From: JAJYSO01 sp964586655
Lineage (GTDB): Bacteria > Bacteroidota > Bacteroidia > Flavobacteriales > Flavobacteriaceae
Assembly: GCA_964586655.1 (NCBI GenBank)
Contig: CAZPGY010000002.1
Span: forward strand, 185,472-249,471
Direction: 5' to 3'
Length of the DNA stretch: 64,000 bases
Shown here one piece after another: positions 33,047 to 41,986 of this stretch. Below the pieces are notes generated by a model. The model saw nothing but the letters and a program-made list of their open reading frames with translations, had not been told where the DNA came from and did no database searches. Position 1 is the first letter of the stretch, and every line of letters begins with the position of its first letter. The position numbers and the translations under genes were made by a program.

Positions 33047-35590
33047 ATGAAACTAAAAACCAAGGACACCTCCAAGACTTACACACAAGATGAGGCTTTC
33101 AAGGCCTCCCTCGATTACTTTAAGGGCGATGACCTGGCTGCTCGGGTCTGGGTCAACAAATATGCTTTAAAAGACTCACAAGGCAATATTTATGAAAAAG
33201 ACCCCAATGATATGCACCGTCGTATTGCCCAGGAAATTGCCCGGATTGAACAAAAGTATCCCAATCCAATGTCAGAAGAACAAATTTTTGATCTGATAAA
33301 AAACTTTAAATACATCGTTCCACAAGGCAGTCCCATGGCCGGTATTGGCAACCCCCATCAAATTGCCTCTCTTTCCAACTGCTTTGTGATTGGCAATGGC
33401 AGCAACTCCGACTCTTACGGAGGAATCATGAAGATTGACCAAGAGCAAGTTCAGCTTATGAAACGCCGTGGTGGAGTGGGTCACGACTTGTCTCACATAC
33501 GCCCCAAAGGCAGCCAGGTTAAAAATTCTGCATTGACTTCCACCGGCATTGTTCCTTTTATGGAACGCTACTCCAACTCGACCCGCGAGGTAGCGCAAGA
33601 TGGCCGCAGAGGGGCTTTGATGCTGTCTGTTTCCATCAATCATCCGGATTCGGAAGATTTTATAGATGCTAAAATGGAACAAGGCAAAGTTACCGGTGCC
33701 AACGTCTCGGTTCGTATTGATGATGATTTTATGAAAGCCGTTCGAGACAACCAATCCTACACCCAAAAATACCCTATCTTTAGTGAGGAGCCAAAATTCC
33801 AAAAAGAAATTGACGCCAATGGACTTTGGAAAAAAATTGTTCACAATGCTTGGCAATCTGCTGAACCGGGCATTCTTTTTTGGGACACCATACAAAATGA
33901 ATCCATCCCCGATTGCTATGCCGATTTAGGATACGAAACTGTCTCTACCAATCCCTGCGGCGAGATTCCGCTTTGCCCCTATGACTCCTGTCGTCTTTTG
34001 GCCATCAACCTGCTCTCATATGTAGAAAATCCTTTTACAGATCAAGCCAAATTCAACTTTGAACTCTTTAGAGAACACGCCGCTTATGCCCAGCGCATGA
34101 TGGACGACATCATTGATTTGGAATTGGAAAAAGTGGATGCCATTTTAGAAAAAATAGCCGCCGACCCCGAATCAGACGAGATTAAATCTACAGAAATCAA
34201 TTTATGGAAGAAGATTCGCAAAAAGGCCAAAGAAGGGCGTCGCACCGGTATCGGCATTACAGCTGAAGGCGATATGCTGGCTGCTCTCGGCATTCGCTAT
34301 GGCACTGACGAAGGCAATGAATTTTCAGTAAAAGTACACCAAAATCTTGCGCTTGCCGTGTATCGAGGTTCCGTTTACACTGCCAAAGAGCGAGGCGCCT
34401 TTGAAATATACGACTCCAAACGCGAAGAGAACAATCCTTTTATCCAACGACTCAAAAAGGCAGACGAAAAACTGTATTACGAAATGATGGAATACGGACG
34501 TCGCAATATTGCACTTTTGACCATCGCCCCCACCGGAACCACCAGTTTAATGACCCAAACCACTTCAGGAATTGAACCCGTCTTCTTACCGGTTTACAAG
34601 CGTCGCCGCAAAGTCAATCCCAATGACAAAAATGCCAAGATAGACTTTGTGGATGAAGTAGGGGATTCCTGGGAAGAATACACAGTTTTCCACAATCGCT
34701 TTAAAGACTGGATGCGAGTCAATGACTATGATGTCGATAAAAAATACTCGCAAAAGGAATTGGACAAAATGGTGAAAGAATCCCCCTATTATAAAGCCAC
34801 TTCCAACGATGTAGATTGGCTGAAGAAGGTACAGTTGCAAGGCGCCGTTCAAAAATGGGTAGACCACTCCATCAGTGTCACCATCAACCTGCCCAATGAT
34901 GTACCCGAAGAATTGGTAGGCAAACTCTATCTGGAAGCCTGGAATTGCGGTTGCAAAGGCGTGACTGTATATCGCGACGGTTCTCGTTCAGGCGTCTTGA
35001 TTTCTAATGATGAAAAAGAAGAGGAAGAGGAAACCCTCACCTCCTTCCCCACCAAGCGACCCAAAATCCTCAAGGCCGACATTGTCCGCTTCCAAAACAA
35101 CAAGGAAAAATGGATTGCTTTCATCGGAAAGATCAACGATCAGCCTTATGAAATATTTACCGGTTTGGCAGATGACGAATATGGCATCCTGCTCCCCCGC
35201 TGGGTTGAAGAAGGTTTGATCATCAAAAACAGAAACGAAGACGGTTCTTCGCGATACGACTTCCAATTCAAAAACAAACGCGGCTACAAGACCACCGTAG
35301 AAGGCTTGTCTTATAAATTTGATCCGGAATATTGGAACTATGCCAAACTCATTTCCAGCACCTTGCGTTATGGCATGCCCATTGACAAAATCATGGACTT
35401 GATCGACAGCCTGCAACTGGACAGCCAGTCTATCAATACCTGGAAAAACGGAGTCGTTCGCGCATTAAAACGTTATGTAGAAGACGGCACCAAAGCCAAA
35501 GGCCAATGCCAAAACTGTGGCTCCGACCAATTGGTTTATCAAGAAGGTTGCTTAATTTGCACCAATTGCGGGTCCTCAAAATGTGGATAA
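33047..35590 (+). CDS. nrdJ: Adenosylcobalamin-dependent ribonucleotide reductase (class II)
   Basis: Reduces ribonucleotides to deoxyribonucleotides using a B12-derived radical; needs no second subunit. 847 residues. Active-site residues are visible: Cys112 in SLSNCFVIG and Asn302-Pro-Cys304-Gly-Glu306 (thiyl radical Cys304). Cys315 in YDSCRLL is the partner of Cys112. TIAPTGTTSLMT is the later phosphate-binding block. No ATP cone is seen at the N-terminus. The C-terminus ends in a zinc-ribbon-like CQNCGSD...CTNCGSSKCG that holds the redox cysteines. A terminator follows at 35692-35730. Confidence 0.95.
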   Translation: MKLKTKDTSKTYTQDEAFKASLDYFKGDDLAARVWVNKYALKDSQGNIYEKDPNDMHRRIAQEIARIEQKYPNPMSEEQIFDLIKNFKYIVPQGSPMAGIGNPHQIASLSNCFVIGNGSNSDSYGGIMKIDQEQVQLMKRRGGVGHDLSHIRPKGSQVKNSALTSTGIVPFMERYSNSTREVAQDGRRGALMLSVSINHPDSEDFIDAKMEQGKVTGANVSVRIDDDFMKAVRDNQSYTQKYPIFSEEPKFQKEIDANGLWKKIVHNAWQSAEPGILFWDTIQNESIPDCYADLGYETVSTNPCGEIPLCPYDSCRLLAINLLSYVENPFTDQAKFNFELFREHAAYAQRMMDDIIDLELEKVDAILEKIAADPESDEIKSTEINLWKKIRKKAKEGRRTGIGITAEGDMLAALGIRYGTDEGNEFSVKVHQNLALAVYRGSVYTAKERGAFEIYDSKREENNPFIQRLKKADEKLYYEMMEYGRRNIALLTIAPTGTTSLMTQTTSGIEPVFLPVYKRRRKVNPNDKNAKIDFVDEVGDSWEEYTVFHNRFKDWMRVNDYDVDKKYSQKELDKMVKESPYYKATSNDVDWLKKVQLQGAVQKWVDHSISVTINLPNDVPEELVGKLYLEAWNCGCKGVTVYRDGSRSGVLISNDEKEEEEETLTSFPTKRPKILKADIVRFQNNKEKWIAFIGKINDQPYEIFTGLADDEYGILLPRWVEEGLIIKNRNEDGSSRYDFQFKNKRGYKTTVEGLSYKFDPEYWNYAKLISSTLRYGMPIDKIMDLIDSLQLDSQSINTWKNGVVRALKRYVEDGTKAKGQCQNCGSDQLVYQEGCLICTNCGSSKCG

Positions 35591-35691
35591 GCTCAACATC
35601 AAGCTCCCTACACCTTAGGATTGAAGGTAAAGGGAGCTAAAAAAATGACCTTTACAGTCCCCTAACAGAAATCCTGCACGGACTTGTTATT

Positions 35692-35730
35692 AAACCGCCT
35701 TAAACCCTTTTGTTTATGGCGGTTTTTTTT
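35692..35730 (+). terminator. Rho-independent terminator after nrdJ
   Basis: AAACCGCC (35692-35699) pairs with GGCGGTTT (35718-35725). An inner TAAAC/GTTTA pair extends the stem past a T-T mismatch, and eight T follow. It lies 100 bases after the nrdJ stop and before the asnS promoter. Confidence 0.85.
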
Positions 35731-35752
35731 ATGAATATTCCAGCTTAAAAAT

Positions 35753-35760
35753 TATCTTTG
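35753..35760 (+). promoter_or_regulatory. -7 promoter element of asnS
   Basis: TATCTTTG matches the -7 consensus, 21 bases before the asnS ATG. Confidence 0.6.
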
Positions 35761-35781
35761 CACTTTAAAATCTGAAACGTC

Positions 35782-37224
35782 ATGCAGCACACCAAAATAT
35801 CTGAGATTCTAAGGAGTGAAGCCTTTGGGCAAACCTATACTGTCAAAGGTTGGGTACGCGCTTTTCGAAGCAATAGGTTTATCATTTTAAACGATGGTTC
35901 TTCCCTTCATTCGCTACAATGCGTTTTGGATTTTGAAAACACCCCCGAAGCCACCTTGTCAGAGATTAATATTGGTGCTGCCCTTTCCATTACCGGCACC
36001 CTGAAACAAAGTCAAGGTCGCGGTCAACGGGTAGAAATTGAAGTAGACGAAGTGAATATTTTGGGCACCGCCAACCCGGAAGAAATCAAAAAGACAATTC
36101 TCGCTCCCAAACGCCACAGTTTGGAGAAATTGCGAGAACAAGCGCATTTACGAGTACGCACCAATACTTTTGGTGCGGTTATGCGACTGCGCTCCAAATT
36201 AGCCTATGCCGTTCATCACTACTTTCAACAAAAGGATTTTCATTACGTCAACACCCCCATTATTACCGGAAGTGATGCCGAAGGTGCCGGCGAAATGTTT
36301 AAGCTGACCAATTTCAATTTAAACCAAGTACCCAAAACCGAAGACGGACAAGTGGATTTCAAGCAAGATTTTTTTGGCAAATCAACCAAACTTACCGTCA
36401 GTGGACAATTAGAAGCCGAGACCTATGCCATGGGACTGAGTAATGTTTATACTTTTGGCCCCACCTTCAGGGCCGAAAACTCTAATACTTCCCGCCACCT
36501 TGCCGAATTTTGGATGATTGAACCCGAGATGGCTTTCTGTGACCTGGAAGGCGATATGGATTTGGCCGAAGAGTTTATTAAATACGTAATCAGCTTTGTA
36601 TTGGAAAACGGAGAAGAAGATTTAATCTTTCTGGAAGAGCGCTTGTTCAAAGAAGAACAAACTAAACCAAAGAAAGACCGTTCGCTAATGAGTTTGCGCG
36701 AGAAATTGGAGTTTGTCACCGAGAATGAATTTAAACGCATTAGCTATACCGAGGCCATCGATATCCTTTTGCGATCCAAAAAGAACAAGAAGAAAAAATT
36801 TAAATATGTAATTGAAGGTTGGGGAGCTGATTTGCAAAGTGAACACGAACGCTATCTTGTAGAAAAGCACTTTGAATGCCCGGTGATTATATATGACTAT
36901 CCGGCCAATATTAAAGCTTTTTATATGCGTGCCAATGACGACGGAAAGACCGTTCGCGCCATGGATATCCTCTTTCCCGGTATTGGTGAAATTGTGGGAG
37001 GGTCACAACGTGAAGAACGGTATGACGTTTTAAAAGAAAAAATGGAAGCACTCAAAGTAGATCAAGAAGAGTTGTGGTGGTATCTGGATACCCGCAGGTT
37101 TGGCTCATGCATTCACAGCGGATTTGGCTTAGGATTTGAGCGATTGGTGCAGTTTGCCACCGGCATGAGCAATATTCGCGATGTTATTCCTTATCCCCGC
37201 ACACCACAAAACGCTTCTTTTTAA
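35782..37224 (+). CDS. asnS: Asparagine-tRNA ligase
   Basis: A class IIb synthetase of 480 residues. The N-terminal OB-fold anticodon domain covers about residues 15-115 (VKGWVRAFRSNRFIILNDGS). The catalytic core has motif 2 (FGPTFRAENSNTSRHLAEFW), WMIEPEMAF, and the motif 3 region SGFGLGFERLVQFATGM. The Asn-specific GEIVGGSQREERYD is present and distinguishes it from AspS. It has its own promoter just after the nrdJ terminator and converges on the kinase gene with 5 bases between stops. Confidence 0.96.
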   Translation: MQHTKISEILRSEAFGQTYTVKGWVRAFRSNRFIILNDGSSLHSLQCVLDFENTPEATLSEINIGAALSITGTLKQSQGRGQRVEIEVDEVNILGTANPEEIKKTILAPKRHSLEKLREQAHLRVRTNTFGAVMRLRSKLAYAVHHYFQQKDFHYVNTPIITGSDAEGAGEMFKLTNFNLNQVPKTEDGQVDFKQDFFGKSTKLTVSGQLEAETYAMGLSNVYTFGPTFRAENSNTSRHLAEFWMIEPEMAFCDLEGDMDLAEEFIKYVISFVLENGEEDLIFLEERLFKEEQTKPKKDRSLMSLREKLEFVTENEFKRISYTEAIDILLRSKKNKKKKFKYVIEGWGADLQSEHERYLVEKHFECPVIIYDYPANIKAFYMRANDDGKTVRAMDILFPGIGEIVGGSQREERYDVLKEKMEALKVDQEELWWYLDTRRFGSCIHSGFGLGFERLVQFATGMSNIRDVIPYPRTPQNASF

Positions 37225-37229
37225 GCCAA

Positions 37230-38084
37230 TTACCTAAAGCGTTGCATAATGCCGTTAATGGGGTGGAAATAATTTTGTCCAAACAAATTGAGGTGCACCA
37301 ACAAATAATAGAGCTGAAAGATGTCAATTCGCTCTTTCCAGGCTTTATCAAGGGGAAAAATTTCATTATATGCCGCGAAAGCCTCGTCGGGGAAACCGCC
37401 AAATAGTTTCATCATCGCCAAATCCATTTCGCGTGGTGCATAAGCTACTGCAGGATCAATGAGTGCCGGCTCAGCATTGGCGGTAAGCATATAATTTCCA
37501 TTCCACAAATCTCCATGCACCAAAGCCGGTGGCTCATCGGGGATAAAATATTTGATGTGCTCAAACATTTTATCGAGGCGGCCAAAAGAGAATCCATTTT
37601 TTTCACGGGCTATTTCATATTGAGGTTTTAAACGTTTTTCTATATAAAACTCCCCGGCATTGGTCAAATTGGAGTTATTGTACTGCGGCAAGCTCCCGAT
37701 GTAATTGTCATGATCCAATCCAAAGGTATCCTTAGAATTTTTGTGGAGCTCAGCCAGGGCTCGGGCAAAACTTTCCCAGCTTCCGGTTTTATCATCCCGA
37801 ACCGACAAGTATTCGATCAGTAGATAGGCATTATCTCCAATTTTTCCTTGCCCATAAACTTCCGGAATCTTAAAAGAGTTCGTTTTTTTCAGCAGTTGCA
37901 GGCCTCGAGCTTCCTTTGCAAACATTTGAGGATATTGATCCTTGGTGTTCACTTTAACAATCATGCTCCCTTGCTCGGTCTCCAAACGATAAACCGCATT
38001 AATGCTTCCCCCCGAAAGCCGATGGCTGTTGCTGAGTTTTAAACCCTCCTGTTCTGCGATGCTTTGTAGGATATCGTTCTGCAT
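37230..38084 (-). CDS. Fructosamine kinase family protein
   Basis: A 284-residue protein with the aminoglycoside/fructosamine kinase fold. N-terminal nucleotide-binding strands (LSGGSINAVYRLET, MIVKVN) precede the Brenner motif HGDLWNGNYM and the metal-binding IDPAVAYAPREMDLAM. Fructosamine-3-kinase relatives phosphorylate sugar-amine adducts so that glycated proteins are repaired. It lies 9 bases downstream of folA and is probably co-transcribed with it. Confidence 0.88.
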   Translation of the reverse strand: MQNDILQSIAEQEGLKLSNSHRLSGGSINAVYRLETEQGSMIVKVNTKDQYPQMFAKEARGLQLLKKTNSFKIPEVYGQGKIGDNAYLLIEYLSVRDDKTGSWESFARALAELHKNSKDTFGLDHDNYIGSLPQYNNSNLTNAGEFYIEKRLKPQYEIAREKNGFSFGRLDKMFEHIKYFIPDEPPALVHGDLWNGNYMLTANAEPALIDPAVAYAPREMDLAMMKLFGGFPDEAFAAYNEIFPLDKAWKERIDIFQLYYLLVHLNLFGQNYFHPINGIMQRFR

Positions 38085-38093
38085 AAAGTTTGA

Positions 38094-38588
38094 TTATTTT
38101 CGCTTATAAGTCAAATAAGTGAAATCGTATTGATGTCTTTCATCTTTGGGGTGATACACTTCCTTTACCAAATCCCATTCATCGAGATCAAACTCGGGAA
38201 AAAAAGCATCACCACCTTCAAATTTATGATGAATACGGGTCAGTTCAATTTTATCGGCATAAACCAGGGCTTGTTTATAAATTTCGCCCCCTCCGATAAT
38301 ACAAATTTCTTCGTTTCCGGGCGCTTCTTTTGCCAGCTCAATTCCTTCTTCCACGCTGTGTCCCACGCGGCATCCTTCGGCTCGGTAATCCTTTTGTCGA
38401 GTAACAATGATGTGAGTGCGCTGAGGCAAAAGTTTTGGAAAGGTATCAAAAGTTTTTCTTCCCATGACAATGGGATGCCCTATGGTTAATTCTTTAAAGC
38501 GTTTAAAATCATCCGGCAGGTGCCAGAGCAAGTCGCTGTCTTTACCAAGGGTGTTGTTTTCGCCGGCAGCGGCAATCATTGAGATCAT
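38094..38588 (-). CDS. folA: Dihydrofolate reductase
   Basis: Reduces dihydrofolate to tetrahydrofolate with NADPH. 164 residues, normal length. Visible are MISMIAAAGENNTLGKDSDL, the WHLPDDFKRFKELT substrate loop with the acidic Asp, GHPIVMGRKTF, and EICIIGGGEIYKQAL with the NADPH-binding glycines. thyA is not adjacent. The kinase gene follows 9 bases later. Confidence 0.95.
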   Translation of the reverse strand: MISMIAAAGENNTLGKDSDLLWHLPDDFKRFKELTIGHPIVMGRKTFDTFPKLLPQRTHIIVTRQKDYRAEGCRVGHSVEEGIELAKEAPGNEEICIIGGGEIYKQALVYADKIELTRIHHKFEGGDAFFPEFDLDEWDLVKEVYHPKDERHQYDFTYLTYKRK

Positions 38589-38643
38589 AGGATTTTTATT
38601 AAAGCATTAACGTTCAAAGCGAGTTGAACTCAGCCAAATTTAA

Positions 38644-38651
38644 TATTTTTG
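38644..38651 (+). promoter_or_regulatory. -7 promoter element of the class V aminotransferase gene
   Basis: TATTTTTG matches the -7 consensus, 19 bases before the ATG at 38671. Confidence 0.5.
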
Positions 38652-38670
38652 ATTAACAAAGCGAATTTTC

Positions 38671-39747
38671 ATGACTGATTTTAAAGAACTCTTTCCCGGA
38701 AGTGCCAATTGCACCTACCTCAACACTCCGGCTATCGGCCTGTTGTCACAAGAAGTGCATGATTTTAAAGCACAACACACCCAAGCACTCTTGGATGAAG
38801 GCAGTCGTTATTTTGAGCGCCATTTAGATCTTACCGATCAGGTTCGCGAGAAAATTGCTTCATTTTTTAATGCAGAAGCCGGATTGACCGCTTTGTTACC
38901 CGCTTTTACCTATGGGCAAAATGCAGTTATGGAAGGCTTGCAACCCCATTCCAATATTCTATTGCTCAAAGACGATTATCCTTCGGTAAACCAAGCAGTG
39001 GAATCCCGAAACTTCAACATTTCTTATGCGCCCATCGATTCGCAAATGGAGGATCATATTTATAAAACCTTTAAAAACAAGGCGCCGGATGCTTTTGTCT
39101 TCAGTATTGTTCAATACCTCAACGGCATCAAAATAGATTTAGATTTTGTCAAACAGTTGAAAAAAGAATTTCCTGACACGCTTTTTATTGCCGACGGCAC
39201 ACAGTATTTAGGACAAGAGCAGTTTGATTTTAAAGCCTCTAATATTGACGTACTGGGTGCCAGTGCCTACAAATGGATCAACGCCGGATTTGGGAATGCC
39301 TTTTTCCTTTTTAAACCGGGTTTGGAGGAGAAAATCGATCCCAAGTTTCTTGGTTTCGGTTCGAATATGGGCAAATACAAAGAAGCCGGAGATACTTTAA
39401 TCGGCAAGTTTGAAGGCAGTCATATGGACCATTCTAATATGGGAAGTATTGCTGTGGGATTGGACCTGCAAGAAAAAATTGGTCTCGACAAGATTGAAAG
39501 CCGGATTCGCAATTTAAGTCAAACCGCCAAATTGGCTTTTGAGGAGCTGAATCTTCTTGAAGAAGCGGTTGTGAAACGCAAACACCACTCGCCTATCTTC
39601 AATTTAAAAGGAGACGATAAACGTTTTGAAACCTTAACCCAAAACAACATCCTCTGCTCGCAACGCGGTCAAGGAATCAGGGTTGGTTTTCACTACTACA
39701 ACAGCCTCGAGGACCTGGATAGGATCCTTGAAGTTTTAAAAGCCTGA
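38671..39747 (+). CDS. Class V aminotransferase-fold PLP protein
   Basis: A 358-residue fold type I PLP enzyme of the cysteine desulfurase/class V group. PLP contacts are FIADGTQYLG (Asp175 and Gln178), and the Schiff-base Lys201 lies in GASAYKWINAG. The N-terminus YLNTPAIGLLS is typical. No SufS-type catalytic cysteine loop was recognised, and no isc or suf genes are near, so the substrate is open. It converges on thiL. Confidence 0.85.
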   Translation: MTDFKELFPGSANCTYLNTPAIGLLSQEVHDFKAQHTQALLDEGSRYFERHLDLTDQVREKIASFFNAEAGLTALLPAFTYGQNAVMEGLQPHSNILLLKDDYPSVNQAVESRNFNISYAPIDSQMEDHIYKTFKNKAPDAFVFSIVQYLNGIKIDLDFVKQLKKEFPDTLFIADGTQYLGQEQFDFKASNIDVLGASAYKWINAGFGNAFFLFKPGLEEKIDPKFLGFGSNMGKYKEAGDTLIGKFEGSHMDHSNMGSIAVGLDLQEKIGLDKIESRIRNLSQTAKLAFEELNLLEEAVVKRKHHSPIFNLKGDDKRFETLTQNNILCSQRGQGIRVGFHYYNSLEDLDRILEVLKA

Positions 39748-39782
39748 GGTAGCCCAGACGCTCCAAGTCCTCATCATTATTT

Positions 39783-40832
39783 TTATTCCTTATCCTCCAT
39801 ATGGTTCCAGCCGCGTGCTTGCATTTCAACTTTCTCTCCGGCTCGGGTTATCAGGTGCATTCCCTCATTTTCCTCGGTCATGTGACCAATTACGGTAAGA
39901 TGTGGATTACCTTTGATTTTGTCAAAATCCTTTTGATCGATGGTAAACAGCAATTCATAATCTTCCCCACCACTTAGCAGAATGGTAGTAGAATCGAGAT
40001 TAAACTCTTCACAAACAGAGATAACCGACGGATCCAGCGGCAGCTTTTCTTCAAATAAATTCATGCCCGTCTTTGAGCTCTTGCACAGGTGAATGATTTC
40101 TGAGGACAGTCCGTCACTAATATCAATCATAGCCGTTGGTTTAACCTTAAGCTCTTTAAGCAAAGGCGGAATATCCTTACGAGCTTCCGGTTTGAGTTGG
40201 CGCTCCACAATATAGCTGTAAGGTTCCAGGTCCGGTTGTGCTTTGGGGTTTACCTTAAACACTTCTTTCTCGCGTTCCAACACCTGCAAACCCATATAAG
40301 CGGCTCCCAAATCTCCGGTGACCACCAAAAGATCATTGGCCTTGGCACCGCTTCGTTTTACAATATCTTTGGGATTGGCTTTTCCCAGAGCTGCAATACT
40401 GATAATCAATCCTTTTGTAGAAGAAGTGGTATCTCCACCCACCACGTCAACCTTATAGTTTTTGGCTGCCAAAAGAATTCCTTTGTACAATTCTTCCACC
40501 GCTTCTACCGGAAAACGGTTTGACAAAGCCAGGGAAACGGTAATTTGTGTAGCTTCGGCATTCATGGCATAAATATCAGACAAATTGACCATTACGGCTT
40601 TATAGCCCAGGTGTTTTAAAGGCATGTAGGCCAAATCAAAATGGACTCCTTCGACCAGCAAATCAGTAGAAATCAGCGTTTGCTCTCCTTTATAATCCAT
40701 TACTGCAGCATCATCACCCACCCCTATTTGGGTAGATTCTCTTCTAATTTCGATAGCACGGGTCAAGTGGTCAATCAAACCAAATTCGCCCAGCTCTGAC
40801 AAGCGGGTATTCGTTTCCTTATTCTCAAACAT
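39783..40832 (-). CDS. thiL: Thiamine-monophosphate kinase
   Basis: ATP-dependent phosphorylation of thiamine monophosphate to the diphosphate coenzyme. 349 residues. The PurM-like fold shows GEFGLIDHLTRAI, VGDDAAVMDY (Mg-binding Asp pair), STDLLVEGVHFDL, VVGGDTTSS and IDISDGLSSE, with LLSGGEDYELLFT near the C-terminus. Thiamine synthesis genes are not in this window. Confidence 0.93.
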   Translation of the reverse strand: MFENKETNTRLSELGEFGLIDHLTRAIEIRRESTQIGVGDDAAVMDYKGEQTLISTDLLVEGVHFDLAYMPLKHLGYKAVMVNLSDIYAMNAEATQITVSLALSNRFPVEAVEELYKGILLAAKNYKVDVVGGDTTSSTKGLIISIAALGKANPKDIVKRSGAKANDLLVVTGDLGAAYMGLQVLEREKEVFKVNPKAQPDLEPYSYIVERQLKPEARKDIPPLLKELKVKPTAMIDISDGLSSEIIHLCKSSKTGMNLFEEKLPLDPSVISVCEEFNLDSTTILLSGGEDYELLFTIDQKDFDKIKGNPHLTVIGHMTEENEGMHLITRAGEKVEMQARGWNHMEDKE

Positions 40833-40882
40833 AAAGTTGGGTTATATTTTAAAATTCAATAGGTATCAAGCCATTGAAAAAA

Positions 40883-41908
40883 TTATTTAAACAGTCCGTT
40901 TTGGGTTCCCGGTTTTATTTTATCGAGGTGCTTATATGCCAGTTCGGTCACTTCTCTTCCGCGAGGGGTTCGGTTAATAAATCCTTGCTGTATAAGAAAA
41001 GGTTCATACACCTCTTCAATGGTTTCGGCATTTTCGCTTACCGCCGTCGACAAAGTGGTGAGCCCCACCGGTCCTCCTTTAAACTTATCAATAATGGTCA
41101 ACAAGATTTTATTATCCATTTCATCCAACCCATAAGCATCTACATTAAGGGCTTGGAGTCCATATTTAGAAATCTTCAAATCGATCTTACCATTTCCTTT
41201 AATTTGAGCAAAGTCGCGAATTCTTCGCAAGAGCGCATTGGCAATTCTCGGGGTGCCTCGACTTCTTCCGGCAATCTCTATAGCAGCATCAGGAGTGATA
41301 CTCACCTTCAGGATATCGGCGCTGCGCTGCACAATATCGGAAAGCAATTCGGTGGAATAATACTCCAATCGATTTGAAATCCCGAAACGGGCTCGCATGG
41401 GTGCGGTAAGCAATCCTGAACGCGTGGTTGCCCCCACCAGTGTAAAAGGATCAAGATTAATCTGGACAGTTCGAGCATTAGGACCGGATTCTATCATAAT
41501 ATCGATGCGAAAATCCTCCATAGCAGAATACAAATATTCTTCCACAATGGGGCTCAAGCGATGGATCTCATCAATAAACAAGACATCTCGATCTTCTAAA
41601 TTTGTCAATAAACCTGCCAAATCACCGGGTTTGTCCAACACCGGTCCGGAGGTTACTTTTATACCTACGCCAAGTTCATGGGCCAGAATATGAGCCAGCG
41701 TGGTTTTCCCCAGTCCCGGTGGTCCGTGAAACAAGGAGTGATCCAAGGCTTCACCGCGCATTTTGGCCGCTTGCACAAAAACCTGAAGGTTGTCCAAAAC
41801 CTTACGTTGACCGGCAAAATCATCAAAACTAAGCGGTCTTAATGTTTTTTCAATATCCTGTTCCTCCGGGGAAAGGTTTTCGTTGGTAGGGTTCAAATTC
41901 TCATTCAT
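40883..41908 (-). CDS. ruvB: Holliday junction branch migration helicase RuvB
   Basis: A hexameric AAA+ motor working with RuvA and RuvC in recombination. 341 residues. Visible are RPLSFDDFAGQ, the Walker A GPPGLGKTT, Walker B VLFIDEIHR, sensor I VGATTRSGLLT, arginine finger region APMRARFGI, and the C-terminal winged helix ending GREVTELAYKHL. Although downstream of the cox genes, it is separated by a terminator and has its own promoter (41914-41921) almost touching the ATG. Confidence 0.96.
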   Translation of the reverse strand: MNENLNPTNENLSPEEQDIEKTLRPLSFDDFAGQRKVLDNLQVFVQAAKMRGEALDHSLFHGPPGLGKTTLAHILAHELGVGIKVTSGPVLDKPGDLAGLLTNLEDRDVLFIDEIHRLSPIVEEYLYSAMEDFRIDIMIESGPNARTVQINLDPFTLVGATTRSGLLTAPMRARFGISNRLEYYSTELLSDIVQRSADILKVSITPDAAIEIAGRSRGTPRIANALLRRIRDFAQIKGNGKIDLKISKYGLQALNVDAYGLDEMDNKILLTIIDKFKGGPVGLTTLSTAVSENAETIEEVYEPFLIQQGFINRTPRGREVTELAYKHLDKIKPGTQNGLFK

Positions 41909-41913
41909 AAAAA

Positions 41914-41921
41914 CAAAGATA
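41914..41921 (-). promoter_or_regulatory. -7 promoter element of ruvB
   Basis: The minus strand reads TATCTTTG, an exact match, followed by five bases and the ATG at 41908. The mRNA should be nearly leaderless. The element overlaps the T-rich tail of the upstream terminator. Confidence 0.6.
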
Positions 41922-41952
41922 AAGAAAAAGCCCTTTCCAAAGGGAAAAGGCT
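41920..41952 (-). terminator. Rho-independent terminator of the act-cox operon
   Basis: On the minus strand AGCCTTTTCCC, a TTT loop and GGAAAGGGCT form a strong hairpin with one mismatch, followed by TTTTTCTTT. It lies 34 bases after the coxA stop and directly before the ruvB promoter. Confidence 0.75.
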
Positions 41953-41986
41953 CTGTGAGATCTCAATTTTGTTCAGCCAAAATGGA

